Origin: Streptomyces sp. SirexAA-E
GTDB taxonomy: Bacteria > Actinomycetota > Actinomycetes > Streptomycetales > Streptomycetaceae
Length of the DNA: 64,000 nt
Reading direction: 5' to 3'
NCBI RefSeq assembly: GCF_000177195.2
Contig: NC_015953.1
Coordinates: 6,138,001-6,202,000 of the forward strand
Positions within the stretch are counted from its first letter, which is position 1, and each line of letters starts with the position of its first letter. The notes under the pieces were generated by a model. The model saw only the letters and a list, made by a program, of their open reading frames with translations, made no database searches and was not told the DNA's origin. Position numbers and translations under genes: made by a program. Positions 50,111-58,723 of this stretch are shown here, piece by piece.

Positions 50111-50689
50111 GTCGACGCCCAGCTTGGCGTAGATGTGCACCAGGTGGGACTTCACCGTGGCCTGGCTCAGGAAGAGCCGCTTGCTGATCTGCTGGTTGGA
50201 CAGCCCCTCACCCACCAGCTGGAGCACTTCGAGCTCGCGCTTGGTCAGGGCCTGTGCGGGGGTCCGCATCCGGTCCATGAGGCGGTGGGCGACCGCCGGT
50301 GCGAGTGCCGACCGGCCCGCCGCCGCCGTGCGTACGGCGGCGGCCAGTTCCTGAGGCGGCGCGTCCTTGAGGAGATAACCGCCCGCGCCCGCCTCGACCG
50401 CGGTCAGGATGTCCGCGTCCGACTCGTACGTGGTGAGGATCAGGACCCGGGGAGCGTCCGGGGCCGCGGTGATCGCCGCGGTGGCCTCCACGCCGTGCAT
50501 CCCCGAGCCGAACTGAAGATCCATCAGGACGACGTCGAACCCGCCCGTCGCGGCGAGGGCCACGGCCCGTTCCGCCGTGGCGGCCTCCGCGACGACCTCG
50601 AAGTCCGGCTCGGTGTCCAGGACGGCCCGCAGCCCCGCCCGTACCACCGGGTGGTCGTCGGCCAGCAGCAGCCTGATCGGATCACTCAC
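50057..50689 (-). CDS. NarL/LuxR-type response regulator
   Basis: A 210-residue response regulator. Receiver: IRLLLADDHPVVRAGLRAVL with phospho-Asp in VVLMDLQFG and Lys in GGYLLKDAPP; output HTH: LTKRELEVLQLVGEGLSNQQ, then ISKRLFLSQATVKSHLVHIY. GGGAGGAGG precedes the GTG. Overlaps the kinase gene by GTGA. Likely controls the divergent FtsX-type ABC transporter. Confidence 0.95.
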   Translation of the reverse strand: MSDPIRLLLADDHPVVRAGLRAVLDTEPDFEVVAEAATAERAVALAATGGFDVVLMDLQFGSGMHGVEATAAITAAPDAPRVLILTTYESDADILTAVEAGAGGYLLKDAPPQELAAAVRTAAAGRSALAPAVAHRLMDRMRTPAQALTKRELEVLQLVGEGLSNQQISKRLFLSQATVKSHLVHIYAKLGVDSRTSAVAAATARRLIRR

Positions 50690-51909
50690 GCGACCTCCTC
50701 CCCTCGCGCCGCGGCCGGGAGCGGCAGGGTCACGGCGACCGCCGTGCCCTGCCCCGGCGCGGACTCCACGCTCAGCGTGCCGCCCAGCGAGCGGGCCCGG
50801 GCCCGCATCGCGGGCAGCCCGAAACCACCGCCCGGCTCGGCCTCGCCGGAGCGGCTCCCGCCCCCTCGGGGCAGGGCCGACGGGTCGAACCCCCGGCCGT
50901 CGTCCACCACGTCCAGCGACACCGACGTCTCCATGAAGCTCAGGGTGATCTCCGCCCGCCGCGCGTCCGCGTGCCGCACCGTGTTGGCCAGCGCCGACTG
51001 GGCGGTCCGCAGGAGCGTCACCTCGTACGGGAGGGGCATCTCCACCGGCGTGCCGCTGACCGCGCACTGCACGGTGAGCTCCGGCGTCGAGGTACGGGCC
51101 GACAGCCGGGACAGGGCCCCGGCGAGGGAACCGTGTTCCAGGTCCGGCGGGGACAGCGCGCGGACGAAGCGGCGGGCCTCGGCCAGATTCTCCTGGGCCG
51201 CCTCCCGCGCCCGGCGCACATGGACGGTGGCCGGCGCGTCCCCGGGCAGCGTGCGCTCGGCGGCCCGCAGCAGCAGCTGGATGCTGGACAGGCCCTGGGC
51301 CAGGGTGTCGTGGATCTCCCGGGCCAGCCGCTCCCGCTCGGCCAGCGTGCCCGCGGTGCGCTCGGCGGCGGCCAGCTCCGCCCGGGTGGAGACCAGCTCC
51401 TCGATCAGCTCGCGGCGCCGGTCGCTCTCGCGGAACAGCGCCTCGTAACCGAGCACCGTCGCGACGGCCACCGCCGCCCCGAGCAGCGGCCCGATGAACG
51501 TACCCGGCGTGACCTCCTGGCCGTGCAGCAGGAAGCTGACGATCGCGGCCGCCGCCGTGACCACGACGGCGGGCAGGCCCCGGCGCACCGGGAGCAGGTG
51601 CAGCTGGAGGAAGTAGAGCGGGAAGGCCACCCACAGGGCGTCCGGCGACAGGACCAGCAGTGCCAGCCAGAGGGCGCCGAGCCCGGCGAGCCAGACCGCC
51701 GCCGCCCTGGTGTGCGGCTGTACGGCGGAGGCGAGCACCCCCGCCCCGTACAGCGCGGCCGTCACCGCCGCCAGGACCGCCACGGCCGTGCCGTGCGGGG
51801 CGCCGTCGCCCACCGCCCGGACGGCCACCAGCATCAGCAGCCCCGCCAGCAGCGCGTGCAGGCAGAGCCGCAGGCCGGTGGCGACGGGGGTGGGAGCGCG
51901 CGTGTCCAT
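50686..51909 (-). CDS. NarL-type sensor histidine kinase (HisKA_3)
   Basis: A 407-residue membrane kinase. Five or six N-terminal helices, a coiled linker (SDRRRELIEELVSTRAELAA), phospho-His in LAREIHDTLAQGLSSIQLLL, and an HATPase with N box SALANTVRHADA and G box DDGRGFDPSAL. The short extracellular loops suggest sensing within the membrane. Kinase and regulator face the ABC transporter, a DesK/LiaS-like arrangement. Confidence 0.94.
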   Translation of the reverse strand: MDTRAPTPVATGLRLCLHALLAGLLMLVAVRAVGDGAPHGTAVAVLAAVTAALYGAGVLASAVQPHTRAAAVWLAGLGALWLALLVLSPDALWVAFPLYFLQLHLLPVRRGLPAVVVTAAAAIVSFLLHGQEVTPGTFIGPLLGAAVAVATVLGYEALFRESDRRRELIEELVSTRAELAAAERTAGTLAERERLAREIHDTLAQGLSSIQLLLRAAERTLPGDAPATVHVRRAREAAQENLAEARRFVRALSPPDLEHGSLAGALSRLSARTSTPELTVQCAVSGTPVEMPLPYEVTLLRTAQSALANTVRHADARRAEITLSFMETSVSLDVVDDGRGFDPSALPRGGGSRSGEAEPGGGFGLPAMRARARSLGGTLSVESAPGQGTAVAVTLPLPAAARGEEVA

Positions 51910-52019
51910 GGTCGTTCCAGCGTAGACGCGGGACGCCCGCAGCCGGTCAACCGAAAGGTTGATGTCCGCCCCGTCCGCCGTGCGATGTCCTCGCGCCGCC
52001 GGAAGCCGAGGCTGGAGCC

Positions 52020-53099
52020 ATGTTCGTCGCATGGAGAGATCTACGGTTCGCCAAGGGACGGTTCGCCCTCATGGGGTCGGTCGTCGTGCTCATCACCCTG
52101 CTCGTGGGGATGCTGTCCGGTCTGACGGCCGGCCTCGGCAAGGAGAACACCTCGGCCGTCACGGGACTGGACGCGGACCACATCGCGTTCGCCGCCCCGC
52201 CGGACGGCCGGTCCGAGTCGTTCGCCGACTCGGCCGTCACCAAGGAGGCCTGGCGCACCTGGTCGCACCGGCCCGGAGTGACGGCCGCCGAGCCGCTCGG
52301 AGTCAGGACCCTGAACGCCGCCTCGGGCGACGGGGAGCGCACGGCCGCCGTCTCGGCGTTCGGCGTCGAGCCGGACGGTCCACTGGCCCCCGGCCGGGTC
52401 GGCCCCGGCACGGTGGTGCTCTCGGTGCAGGCCGCCGACGAGCTCGGCGCCGGCCCCGGCGACACCCTGTCCCTCGCCGGCACGGAGGTGACCGTGGGCA
52501 CGGTCGCGGGCGACGCCTCGTACAGCCACACGCCGGTGGTGTGGACCTCCCTCGGCGACTGGCAGCGCGTCGGCGGCAGCGAGGACCGGGCCACCGTGAT
52601 CGCTCTGACGACCACCGGGCAGGCCGACCTCGCGGCCGGTGACAAGGCCGCAGGCACCAGCACCCTGACGCTCGACGACTCCCTCGGGGCGATCGGGTCC
52701 TACCAGGCGGAGAACGGGTCGCTCCAGCTGATGCGGGCCTTCCTCTTCGCGATCTCCGCGCTGGTCATCGGCGCGTTCTTCACGGTGTGGACGATCCAGC
52801 GCAGCGGCGACGTCGCCGTGCTCAAGGCGCTGGGCGCCTCGACGCCGTACCTCCTCAAGGACGCCCTCGGCCAAGCCGTCGTGATGCTGGCGGCCGGGAC
52901 CGGGCTGGGCACCGCGCTGGCGGCGGGCATCGGCGCGCTGGTCGGCGGGGACGGCGGCGCCGTGCCCTTCGTCCTCGACGCGTCGACCGTGCTCGTCCCC
53001 GCCGGCGTCATGATCCTGCTCGGCGCGCTCGGGGCCGCCCTGTCCATCCGGCGGATCACCGCCGTCGACCCGCTCACCGCACTCGGGAGTGCCCGATGA
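52020..53099 (+). CDS. FtsX/MacB-type ABC transporter permease
   Basis: A 359-residue permease with one N-terminal helix (GRFALMGSVVVLITLLVGML), an extracytoplasmic domain (residues ~40-235) and three C-terminal helices, then ITAVDPLTALGS, the usual end. This layout fits the MacB/FtsX fold, which moves lipids, peptides or lipoproteins or signals by mechanotransmission. Its TGA overlaps the ATG of the ATPase gene. Divergent from the two-component system. Confidence 0.92.
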   Translation: MFVAWRDLRFAKGRFALMGSVVVLITLLVGMLSGLTAGLGKENTSAVTGLDADHIAFAAPPDGRSESFADSAVTKEAWRTWSHRPGVTAAEPLGVRTLNAASGDGERTAAVSAFGVEPDGPLAPGRVGPGTVVLSVQAADELGAGPGDTLSLAGTEVTVGTVAGDASYSHTPVVWTSLGDWQRVGGSEDRATVIALTTTGQADLAAGDKAAGTSTLTLDDSLGAIGSYQAENGSLQLMRAFLFAISALVIGAFFTVWTIQRSGDVAVLKALGASTPYLLKDALGQAVVMLAAGTGLGTALAAGIGALVGGDGGAVPFVLDASTVLVPAGVMILLGALGAALSIRRITAVDPLTALGSAR

Positions 53100-53776
53100 C
53101 CCTCATCCTCACCGACGTCACGCTGACCTACCCCGACGGGGACGCCCGGCTCACCGCGCTCGACCGGGTCTCGCTGGAGGTCCCGGCCGGTTCGCTCACC
53201 GCGGTCGTCGGACCGTCCGGCTCCGGCAAGTCCAGCCTGCTGGCGGTCGCCGCGACCCTGGTCACGCCCGACCGGGGGCAGGTCGTCGTGGCCGGTACGG
53301 ACACGGTGGCGCTCGGCCGCGCCGAGCAGGCCGCCCTGCGCCGGGAACGCGTCGGCATCGTCTTCCAGCAGCCGAACCTGCTGCCCTCGCTGACGGCGGC
53401 GGAGCAGCTCCAGGCGATGGCGCACCTGTCGGGCCGCCCTGTCCGGGCGGCCCGGGGCCGGGCGCTGGAGCTGCTGGACGCGGTCGGCCTGGCCGACAAG
53501 GCGGACCGCAGGCCGCACCAGCTGTCGGGCGGCCAGCGTCAGCGGGTCAACATCGCCCGGGCCCTCATGAACGAGCCCGCGGTCCTGCTCGTCGACGAGC
53601 CGACCAGCGCCCTGGACCACGAACGCGGCGCCGCGGTCCTCGACCTGCTCATCGGCCTGACGCGCACCCGGTCGACGGCCACGGTCATGGTCACCCACGA
53701 CCGGACCCACCTGGACCGGGTGGACGCGACGGCGGCGATGGAGGACGGCCGCCTCACGGCGCTCGCACGGACCTGA
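53096..53776 (+). CDS. ABC transporter ATP-binding protein (MacB/LolD type)
   Basis: A 226-residue ATPase: Walker A GPSGSGKSS, Q-loop VFQQPNLLPSLTA, signature LSGGQRQRVNIARAL, Walker B VLLVDEPTSALD, His switch VTHDR. ATGA-coupled to the permease. A hairpin follows the stop. Confidence 0.96.
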   Translation: MTLILTDVTLTYPDGDARLTALDRVSLEVPAGSLTAVVGPSGSGKSSLLAVAATLVTPDRGQVVVAGTDTVALGRAEQAALRRERVGIVFQQPNLLPSLTAAEQLQAMAHLSGRPVRAARGRALELLDAVGLADKADRRPHQLSGGQRQRVNIARALMNEPAVLLVDEPTSALDHERGAAVLDLLIGLTRTRSTATVMVTHDRTHLDRVDATAAMEDGRLTALART

Positions 53777-53785
53777 CCGCCGTAC

Positions 53786-53804
53786 GCGGGGCGCGAGGCC
53801 CCGC
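53786..53804. terminator. Hairpin between ABC ATPase and allR
   Basis: GCGGGGC and GCCCCGC arms with a five-base GCGAG loop, between converging genes. Confidence 0.6.
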
Positions 53805-53805
53805 C

Positions 53806-54606
53806 TCAGCTCGTGGTGCCGCTGCTGGCCAGGGCCTCGGAGAGCTCCTTCGCGATCTGCTGGAGGATCGGCACGATCCGCTCCGTCGCCGCCTCCGTCA
53901 CCCGGCCCGCCGGGCCCGAGATGGAGATGGCGGCGGACGTGGGGGAGTCGGGGACCGGCACCGCGAGGCAGCGGACCCCGATCTCCTGCTCGTTGTCGTC
54001 CACCGCATAGCCCGCCCTGCGCACCTGCTCCAGCGCGTCCAGGAAGCCGTCCGGCGTGGTGATCGTCTTCTCGGTGGCCGCCGGCATGCCCGTACGGGCG
54101 AGCAGCGCGCGCACCTCGTCCGCCGGGGTGTCGGCCAGCAGGGCCTTGCCCACCCCGGTGGAGTGCGGCAGCACCCGGCGGCCGACCTCCGTGAACATCC
54201 GCATCGAGTGCTTCGACGGCACCTGGGCGACGTAGACGATCTCGTCGCCGTCGAGCAGGGCCATGTTCGCCGTCTCGCCGGTCTCCTCCACCAGCCGCTG
54301 GAGGTACGGCCGCGCCCAGGTCCCCAGCAGCCGGGACGCGGACTCGCCGAGCCGGATCAGGCGCGGGCCCAGCGCGTAACGGCGGTTGGACTGCTGGCGT
54401 ACGTAGCCGCACAGCACCAGCGTGCGCATCAGCCGGTGGATCGTCGGCAGCGGAAGGCCGCTGCTCGCGGAGAGTTCGCTGAGCCCGACCTCGCCCCCGG
54501 CGTCCGCCATGCGCTCCAGCAGATCGAAGGCGCGCTCGAGCGACTGCACCCCACCGCCGGCACCGGCGGGTTTGGAGTCGGATGTGCTGGCGTGGGACGG
54601 CGGCAC
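53806..54606 (-). CDS. allR: IclR-family regulator of allantoin/glyoxylate genes, AllR-like
   Basis: A 266-residue IclR protein. Winged HTH: SLERAFDLLERMADAGGEVG, LSELSASSGLPLPTIHRLMR; effector domain: STGVGKALLADTPADEVRAL, VDDNEQEIGVRCLAVPV. AAGGA precedes the GTG. Divergent from allB, as for the characterised Streptomyces AllR, an allantoin-pathway repressor responding to glyoxylate-type signals. Class B sites near its -10 box suggest self-control. It is the natural candidate binder of the TTCC-N7-GGAA operators. Confidence 0.9.
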   Translation of the reverse strand: MPPSHASTSDSKPAGAGGGVQSLERAFDLLERMADAGGEVGLSELSASSGLPLPTIHRLMRTLVLCGYVRQQSNRRYALGPRLIRLGESASRLLGTWARPYLQRLVEETGETANMALLDGDEIVYVAQVPSKHSMRMFTEVGRRVLPHSTGVGKALLADTPADEVRALLARTGMPAATEKTITTPDGFLDALEQVRRAGYAVDDNEQEIGVRCLAVPVPDSPTSAAISISGPAGRVTEAATERIVPILQQIAKELSEALASSGTTS

Positions 54607-54772
54607 GTCAACGGTCCTTTCGAAGCGGAGGCAAGACAGCAGCCTACCGGGCGGCTCCCGATCGGCCCACTGCTCCCGGTGCGGCGTCCTTGCCGGTCAG
54701 GACCTGTTTTGTCCCGGTGTCGGCAGTCGGGTCCCCGGTGGTGCCGGAGTCCGGAGGCATCACTCCTGGATC

Positions 54773-54816
54773 ATTCTACGTTCCGTCTGGCGAAATTGGA
54801 CTTTTACTTTGTGGAA
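54773..54816 (-). promoter_or_regulatory. allR promoter region with degenerate tandem class B sites
   Basis: Minus strand -10 TAGAAT (54773-54778), with weak -35. Just upstream of it lie TTCCGTCTGGCGAAA (54781-54795) and TTTTACTTTGTGGAA (54802-54816) as read on the plus strand. They are poor matches to class B (about 10/15 and half-site), but their centres are again 21 bp apart. Confidence 0.55.
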
Positions 54817-54861
54817 ACCCTCAAACGCGGCCACCTGGTCCCGGGTCAGGGGGGCAGGGCC

Positions 54862-54908
54862 TTGACGGGGTGGCCCGGCGAGTGAAGACTCCTTCAACAG
54901 TTCGTTGA
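54862..54908 (+). promoter_or_regulatory. allB promoter with class A operator
   Basis: TTGACG (54862-54867), 17 bases, AAGACT (54885-54890, weak -10), then TCAACAGTTCGTTGA (54894-54908), a class A palindrome with five perfect outer pairs, at the likely transcription start and 33 bases before the GTG. The 334-base gap to allR holds no gene. Confidence 0.68.
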
Positions 54909-54940
54909 ATTCTTGGTGGAACCTTGAGTGAGGAGCACGC

Positions 54941-56293
54941 GTGTCCGAGGCACAGGCGAAGGCGGACGCGAAGCTGGTGCTGCGCTCGACGCGCGTCGTC
55001 ACCCCGGACGGGACCCGCGCGGCCGCGGTCCTGGTCGCCGGAGAGGTGATCGAGGCCGTTCTGCCGTACGGCACCGAGGTGCCGGGCGCACGTGTGGAGG
55101 ACTTCGGCGACGACGTGCTCCTGCCGGGCCTCGTCGACACCCACGTCCATGTGAACGACCCCGGCCGTACCGAGTGGGAGGGCTTCTGGACGGCCACCCG
55201 CGCCGCCGCGGCCGGCGGCATCACCACCCTCCTGGACATGCCGCTCAACTCCCTCCCCCCGACCACCACCGTCGGCCACCTGCGCACCAAGCGGGAGGTG
55301 GCCGCGCCCAAGGCGCACATCGACACCGGCTTCTGGGGCGGTGCTGTCCCCTCCAACACCGAGGACCTGCGACCGCTGTACGAGGCCGGGGTCTTCGGGT
55401 TCAAGTGCTTCCTGTCGCCGTCCGGGGTCGAGGAGTTCCCCGAGCTCGACCAGGAGCAACTGGCCCGCGCCATGGCCGAGATCGCCGGCTTCGGCGGACT
55501 CCTCATCGTGCACGCCGAGGACCCCCACCACCTGGCGTCCGCGCCGCAGCGCGGCGGACCCGCCTACGCCGACTTCCTGGCCTCCCGCCCGCGCGACGCG
55601 GAGAACGCCGCGATCGAGGGCCTCATCGGCCACGCCGAGCGGCTGGGCGCCCGCGTGCACGTGCTGCACCTCTCCTCCGCCGACGCCCTGCCGCGGATCG
55701 CCGCCGCCAAACGTGACGGCGTCCGCGTCACCGTCGAGTCCTGCCCGCACTTCCTCACCCTCACCGCCGAGGAGGTCCCGGACGGCGCCACCGAGTTCAA
55801 GTGCTGTCCGCCCATCCGGGAGGCGGCCAACCAGGACGCGCTCTGGGCGGGCCTCGCCGACGGCACGATCGACTGCGTCGTCTCCGACCACTCGCCGTGC
55901 ACCACCGACCTCAAGACCCCCGACTTCGCCTCCGCGTGGGGCGGGATCTCCTCGCTCCAGCTGGGCCTGCCCGCCGTCTGGACCGAGGCCCGCCGGCGCG
56001 GACACACGCTCGACGACGTCGCCCGCTGGATGTCCACCGCCCCCGCCGCCCTCGCCGGACTCGCCCGCAAGGGAGCCGTCGAGGCCGGACGCGACGCCGA
56101 CTTCGCGGTCCTCGACCCCGAGGCCACCTTCACCGTCGACCCCGCCGAACTCTTCCACCGCAACCAGGTCACCGCCTACGCCGGCCGGACCCTGCACGGT
56201 GTCGTCAGGTCGACCTGGCTGCGCGGCCGGCGGATCGCCACCGACGGCCGGCCGTCCGCGCCCACCGGCCGCCTCCTCGCCCGGGACCGCTGA
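54941..56293 (+). CDS. allB: Allantoinase
   Basis: A 450-residue cyclic amidohydrolase opening allantoin to allantoate. Metal ligands: HVH in VDTHVHVNDPG, the carboxylated Lys in FGFKCFLSPSG, His in LIVHAEDPHH and LHLSSADAL, Asp in VSDHSPCT. GAGGAG precedes the GTG. Divergent from allR. In related streptomycetes an allantoicase gene commonly follows; here a small ABM protein does, so allantoate use must be encoded elsewhere. Confidence 0.96.
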   Translation: MSEAQAKADAKLVLRSTRVVTPDGTRAAAVLVAGEVIEAVLPYGTEVPGARVEDFGDDVLLPGLVDTHVHVNDPGRTEWEGFWTATRAAAAGGITTLLDMPLNSLPPTTTVGHLRTKREVAAPKAHIDTGFWGGAVPSNTEDLRPLYEAGVFGFKCFLSPSGVEEFPELDQEQLARAMAEIAGFGGLLIVHAEDPHHLASAPQRGGPAYADFLASRPRDAENAAIEGLIGHAERLGARVHVLHLSSADALPRIAAAKRDGVRVTVESCPHFLTLTAEEVPDGATEFKCCPPIREAANQDALWAGLADGTIDCVVSDHSPCTTDLKTPDFASAWGGISSLQLGLPAVWTEARRRGHTLDDVARWMSTAPAALAGLARKGAVEAGRDADFAVLDPEATFTVDPAELFHRNQVTAYAGRTLHGVVRSTWLRGRRIATDGRPSAPTGRLLARDR

Positions 56294-56457
56294 CCGGGGG
56301 CCGGGAACGGCCGGGCCCCGGGCTCGTCGGCGGGCGCCAGGCGGGCAGGAGTACGGGTACGACCGTCAGGCGGCGCGCGGGTGCGCCGGGTCTGCCCGTT
56401 CCGCAGGCATATGGCAGCCTGGTCGACGCCCGCACCCGCCCCACCACTGGAGTGGCC

Positions 56458-56787
56458 ATGATCTTCATCGCCGTCAAGTTCACCGTCCGCAGCGCCGAGC
56501 GCGACAACTGGCTCCCGGCCGTCGACGCGTTCACCCTCGCCACCCGCCAGGAGCCGGGGAACCTCTTCTTCGAGTGGTCCTACAGCGTGGAGAACCCGGA
56601 CCAGTTCGTCCTGCTCGAAGCGTTCGCCGACGAGGCGGCGGGCGTCGCCCACGTGAACTCGGACCACTTCAAGGCGGCCATCGACACCATGTCCGAACTG
56701 GTCGCCGAGATCCCCGAGATCATCAACGTCGAGGTGCCGGGGGACGACTGGTCGCGGATGGCGGAGGTCACCCCGCGCAACCGGTGA
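56458..56787 (+). CDS. ABM-domain quinol monooxygenase-like protein
   Basis: A 109-residue antibiotic-biosynthesis-monooxygenase fold (dimeric ferredoxin-like): MIFIAVKFTVRSAERDNWL, GNLFFEWSYSVENPDQFVLLE, HVNSDHFKAAIDTM. His-x3-His near residue 67-72 is usual for the family. Members oxidise quinols or detoxify reactive compounds. GGAG precedes the ATG. 164 bases after allB. Confidence 0.88.
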   Translation: MIFIAVKFTVRSAERDNWLPAVDAFTLATRQEPGNLFFEWSYSVENPDQFVLLEAFADEAAGVAHVNSDHFKAAIDTMSELVAEIPEIINVEVPGDDWSRMAEVTPRNR

Positions 56788-56830
56788 CCGGCCGTCCGGC
56801 GCCCGCCGCGCGCCCGGGGACGCGCCGCCC

Positions 56831-57667
56831 TCAGAACTCCTCGTGCGTCTCGGGGTCGCCGCCGAAGCGGTGCGGCGGCCGCGAACCGATCGCCGCCACC
56901 TCCTCGGGCGTCAGTTCGAACCCGAACAGGTCGAGGTTCTGCCGCTGCCGCCCGGGGTCGGCGGACTTCGGGATCGGTACCGCGCCGAGCTGGGTGTGCC
57001 ACCGCAGCACCACCTGACCGGGCGTCACCCCGTGCGCCTCGGCGGCCGCCACGACCTCCGGGGCCTCGAGGACCTGACGCCCCCTGGCCAGCGGGCTCCA
57101 GCTCTCCGTGACGATGCCCTTCGCGGCGTGCACGGCCCGCAGCTCCTCCTGCGGAAGCAGCGGGTGCATCTCGATCTGGTTCACGACGGGCAGCACGCCC
57201 GTCTCCCGCTCCAGCCGGTCCAGGTGCTCCGCGGTGAAGTTGGAGACACCGATGGAGCGCACCAGGCCGTCCTCGCGGAGCTTGATCATCGCCTTCCAGG
57301 TGTCCACGTACTTGTCCACCTGTGGCAGCGGCCAGTGGATGAGGTAGAGGTCGACGTACTCCAGGCCCAGGTTGCTCCGCGACTCCTCGAACGAGGCCAG
57401 CGTCTCCTCGTAGCCGTGGTGCCGGCCGGGCACCTTGGTCGTGACGAGGACCTCCTCGCGGGGTACGCCGCAGCGGGTGATGCCGCGTCCGGTACCGGTC
57501 TCGTTGCCGTAGTTCAGCGCGGTGTCCACGAGCCGGTAGCCCACGTCCAGTGCCGCCGCGACGGCCCGTTCCGCCGCGTCGTCGTCGAGCGGCCAGGTGC
57601 CGAGGCCCACCGCGGGGAGGGTGCGGCCGTCGTGGAGGGTGTGGACCGGGGTCGGGGTGTGGCTCAT
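56831..57667 (-). CDS. Aldo/keto reductase (AKR5, 2,5-diketo-gluconate reductase-like)
   Basis: A 278-residue AKR: Asp and Tyr in LVDTALNYGNE, Lys in VTTKVPG, His in LYLIHWPLP, cofactor site AVPIPKSADPGRQRQNL. AAGGGAA precedes the ATG. It follows the SDR gene on the same strand by 116 bases. Substrate unknown. Confidence 0.93.
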   Translation of the reverse strand: MSHTPTPVHTLHDGRTLPAVGLGTWPLDDDAAERAVAAALDVGYRLVDTALNYGNETGTGRGITRCGVPREEVLVTTKVPGRHHGYEETLASFEESRSNLGLEYVDLYLIHWPLPQVDKYVDTWKAMIKLREDGLVRSIGVSNFTAEHLDRLERETGVLPVVNQIEMHPLLPQEELRAVHAAKGIVTESWSPLARGRQVLEAPEVVAAAEAHGVTPGQVVLRWHTQLGAVPIPKSADPGRQRQNLDLFGFELTPEEVAAIGSRPPHRFGGDPETHEEF

Positions 57668-57783
57668 CGGGTTCCCTTTTCGTTCGCGGTGCCGTCCCCG
57701 CCCAGCGTAGGTCCGGGCCCGCGCCGACCGGCGGTGCGGCGCGGGCCCGGGGTGTACGAGCCGTCCCGATCCGGCGGGAGGGC

Positions 57784-58521
57784 CTACGCGGCGTGACCGC
57801 CGTCCACCACCACCTCCGTACCGGTGATGTAGGCGGCCTCCGCGCTCACCAGATAGGCGACCAGGGAGGCCACCTCGTCCGGGGTGCCGAAGCGGTCCAG
57901 TGCGGTGGCCGACCGCTGGGCCGCGGCGAACGGGCCGTCGGCCGGGTTGAGGTCCGTGTCCACCGGGCCCGGCTGGATCAGGTTCACCGTGATGCCGCGC
58001 GGCCCCAGCTCCCTGGCCAGCGGCTTGGTCAGACCGGCCAGGGCGGACTTGCCGAGGGCGTAGAGCGTGGCGCCCGGGCCGCCGGCGTACCGGCTCAGCG
58101 CCGTGCCGAGCGAGATGATCCGGCCCCCGTCCGCCAGCCGCTCCGCCGCGGCCCGGCAGGCCAGGAACACCGCGCGTACGTTGACGGCGAGGACCCGGTC
58201 CACGTCGGCCGGGTCCAGCTGCGTGATCGGACCGAGGACCCCGATGCCCGCGTTGTTGACGAGGACGTCGAGCCGGCCCAGCGCGTCCGCCGCCTCGTGC
58301 ACCGCCGCACCCGCCGCGTCCGCGTCGGCGGCGTCCGAACGCAGGGCGACACCCCGGCGCCCGTACCCCTCGACGCGGCGGACGACCGCGTCGGCGGCCT
58401 CCTTGTCCCGTACGTACGTCAGGGCCACGTCGGCGCCGTCCCGCGCGAGCCGGAGAGCGGTCGCCGCACCGATGCCCCGGCTTCCGCCGGTCACGAGAGC
58501 GGTCCTGTTGCTGCTGGTCAT
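57784..58521 (-). CDS. SDR-family oxidoreductase (3-oxoacyl-ACP reductase-like)
   Basis: A 245-residue classical SDR: TGGSRGIGAATAL binds NADP, VLVNNAGIG, and Tyr-x3-Lys in TLYALGKSAL; DGGHAA ends it. Located between a TetR gene and an AKR gene, all on the minus strand. A TetR-SDR pair like this is commonly repressor and target. Confidence 0.93.
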   Translation of the reverse strand: MTSSNRTALVTGGSRGIGAATALRLARDGADVALTYVRDKEAADAVVRRVEGYGRRGVALRSDAADADAAGAAVHEAADALGRLDVLVNNAGIGVLGPITQLDPADVDRVLAVNVRAVFLACRAAAERLADGGRIISLGTALSRYAGGPGATLYALGKSALAGLTKPLARELGPRGITVNLIQPGPVDTDLNPADGPFAAAQRSATALDRFGTPDEVASLVAYLVSAEAAYITGTEVVVDGGHAA

Positions 58522-58723
58522 GTCGGATTCCCGTCCGTCGTCCTGGAAGGCCCCCGCACACTGCGGGCGGCGGGCACGAGGACCAGGAAAGTCTCTCGGC
58601 GCGGGGAAGACCGGCGGGAAACGGACACCGAGCAGCAGAGGACGGGGCGGGCCGGAGAGTCCGGCCGCGCCCTCGGGTCCGTACCCCCCGGAAGCGCGGC
58701 CACGGCCGTGCCCGGACGGGCGT

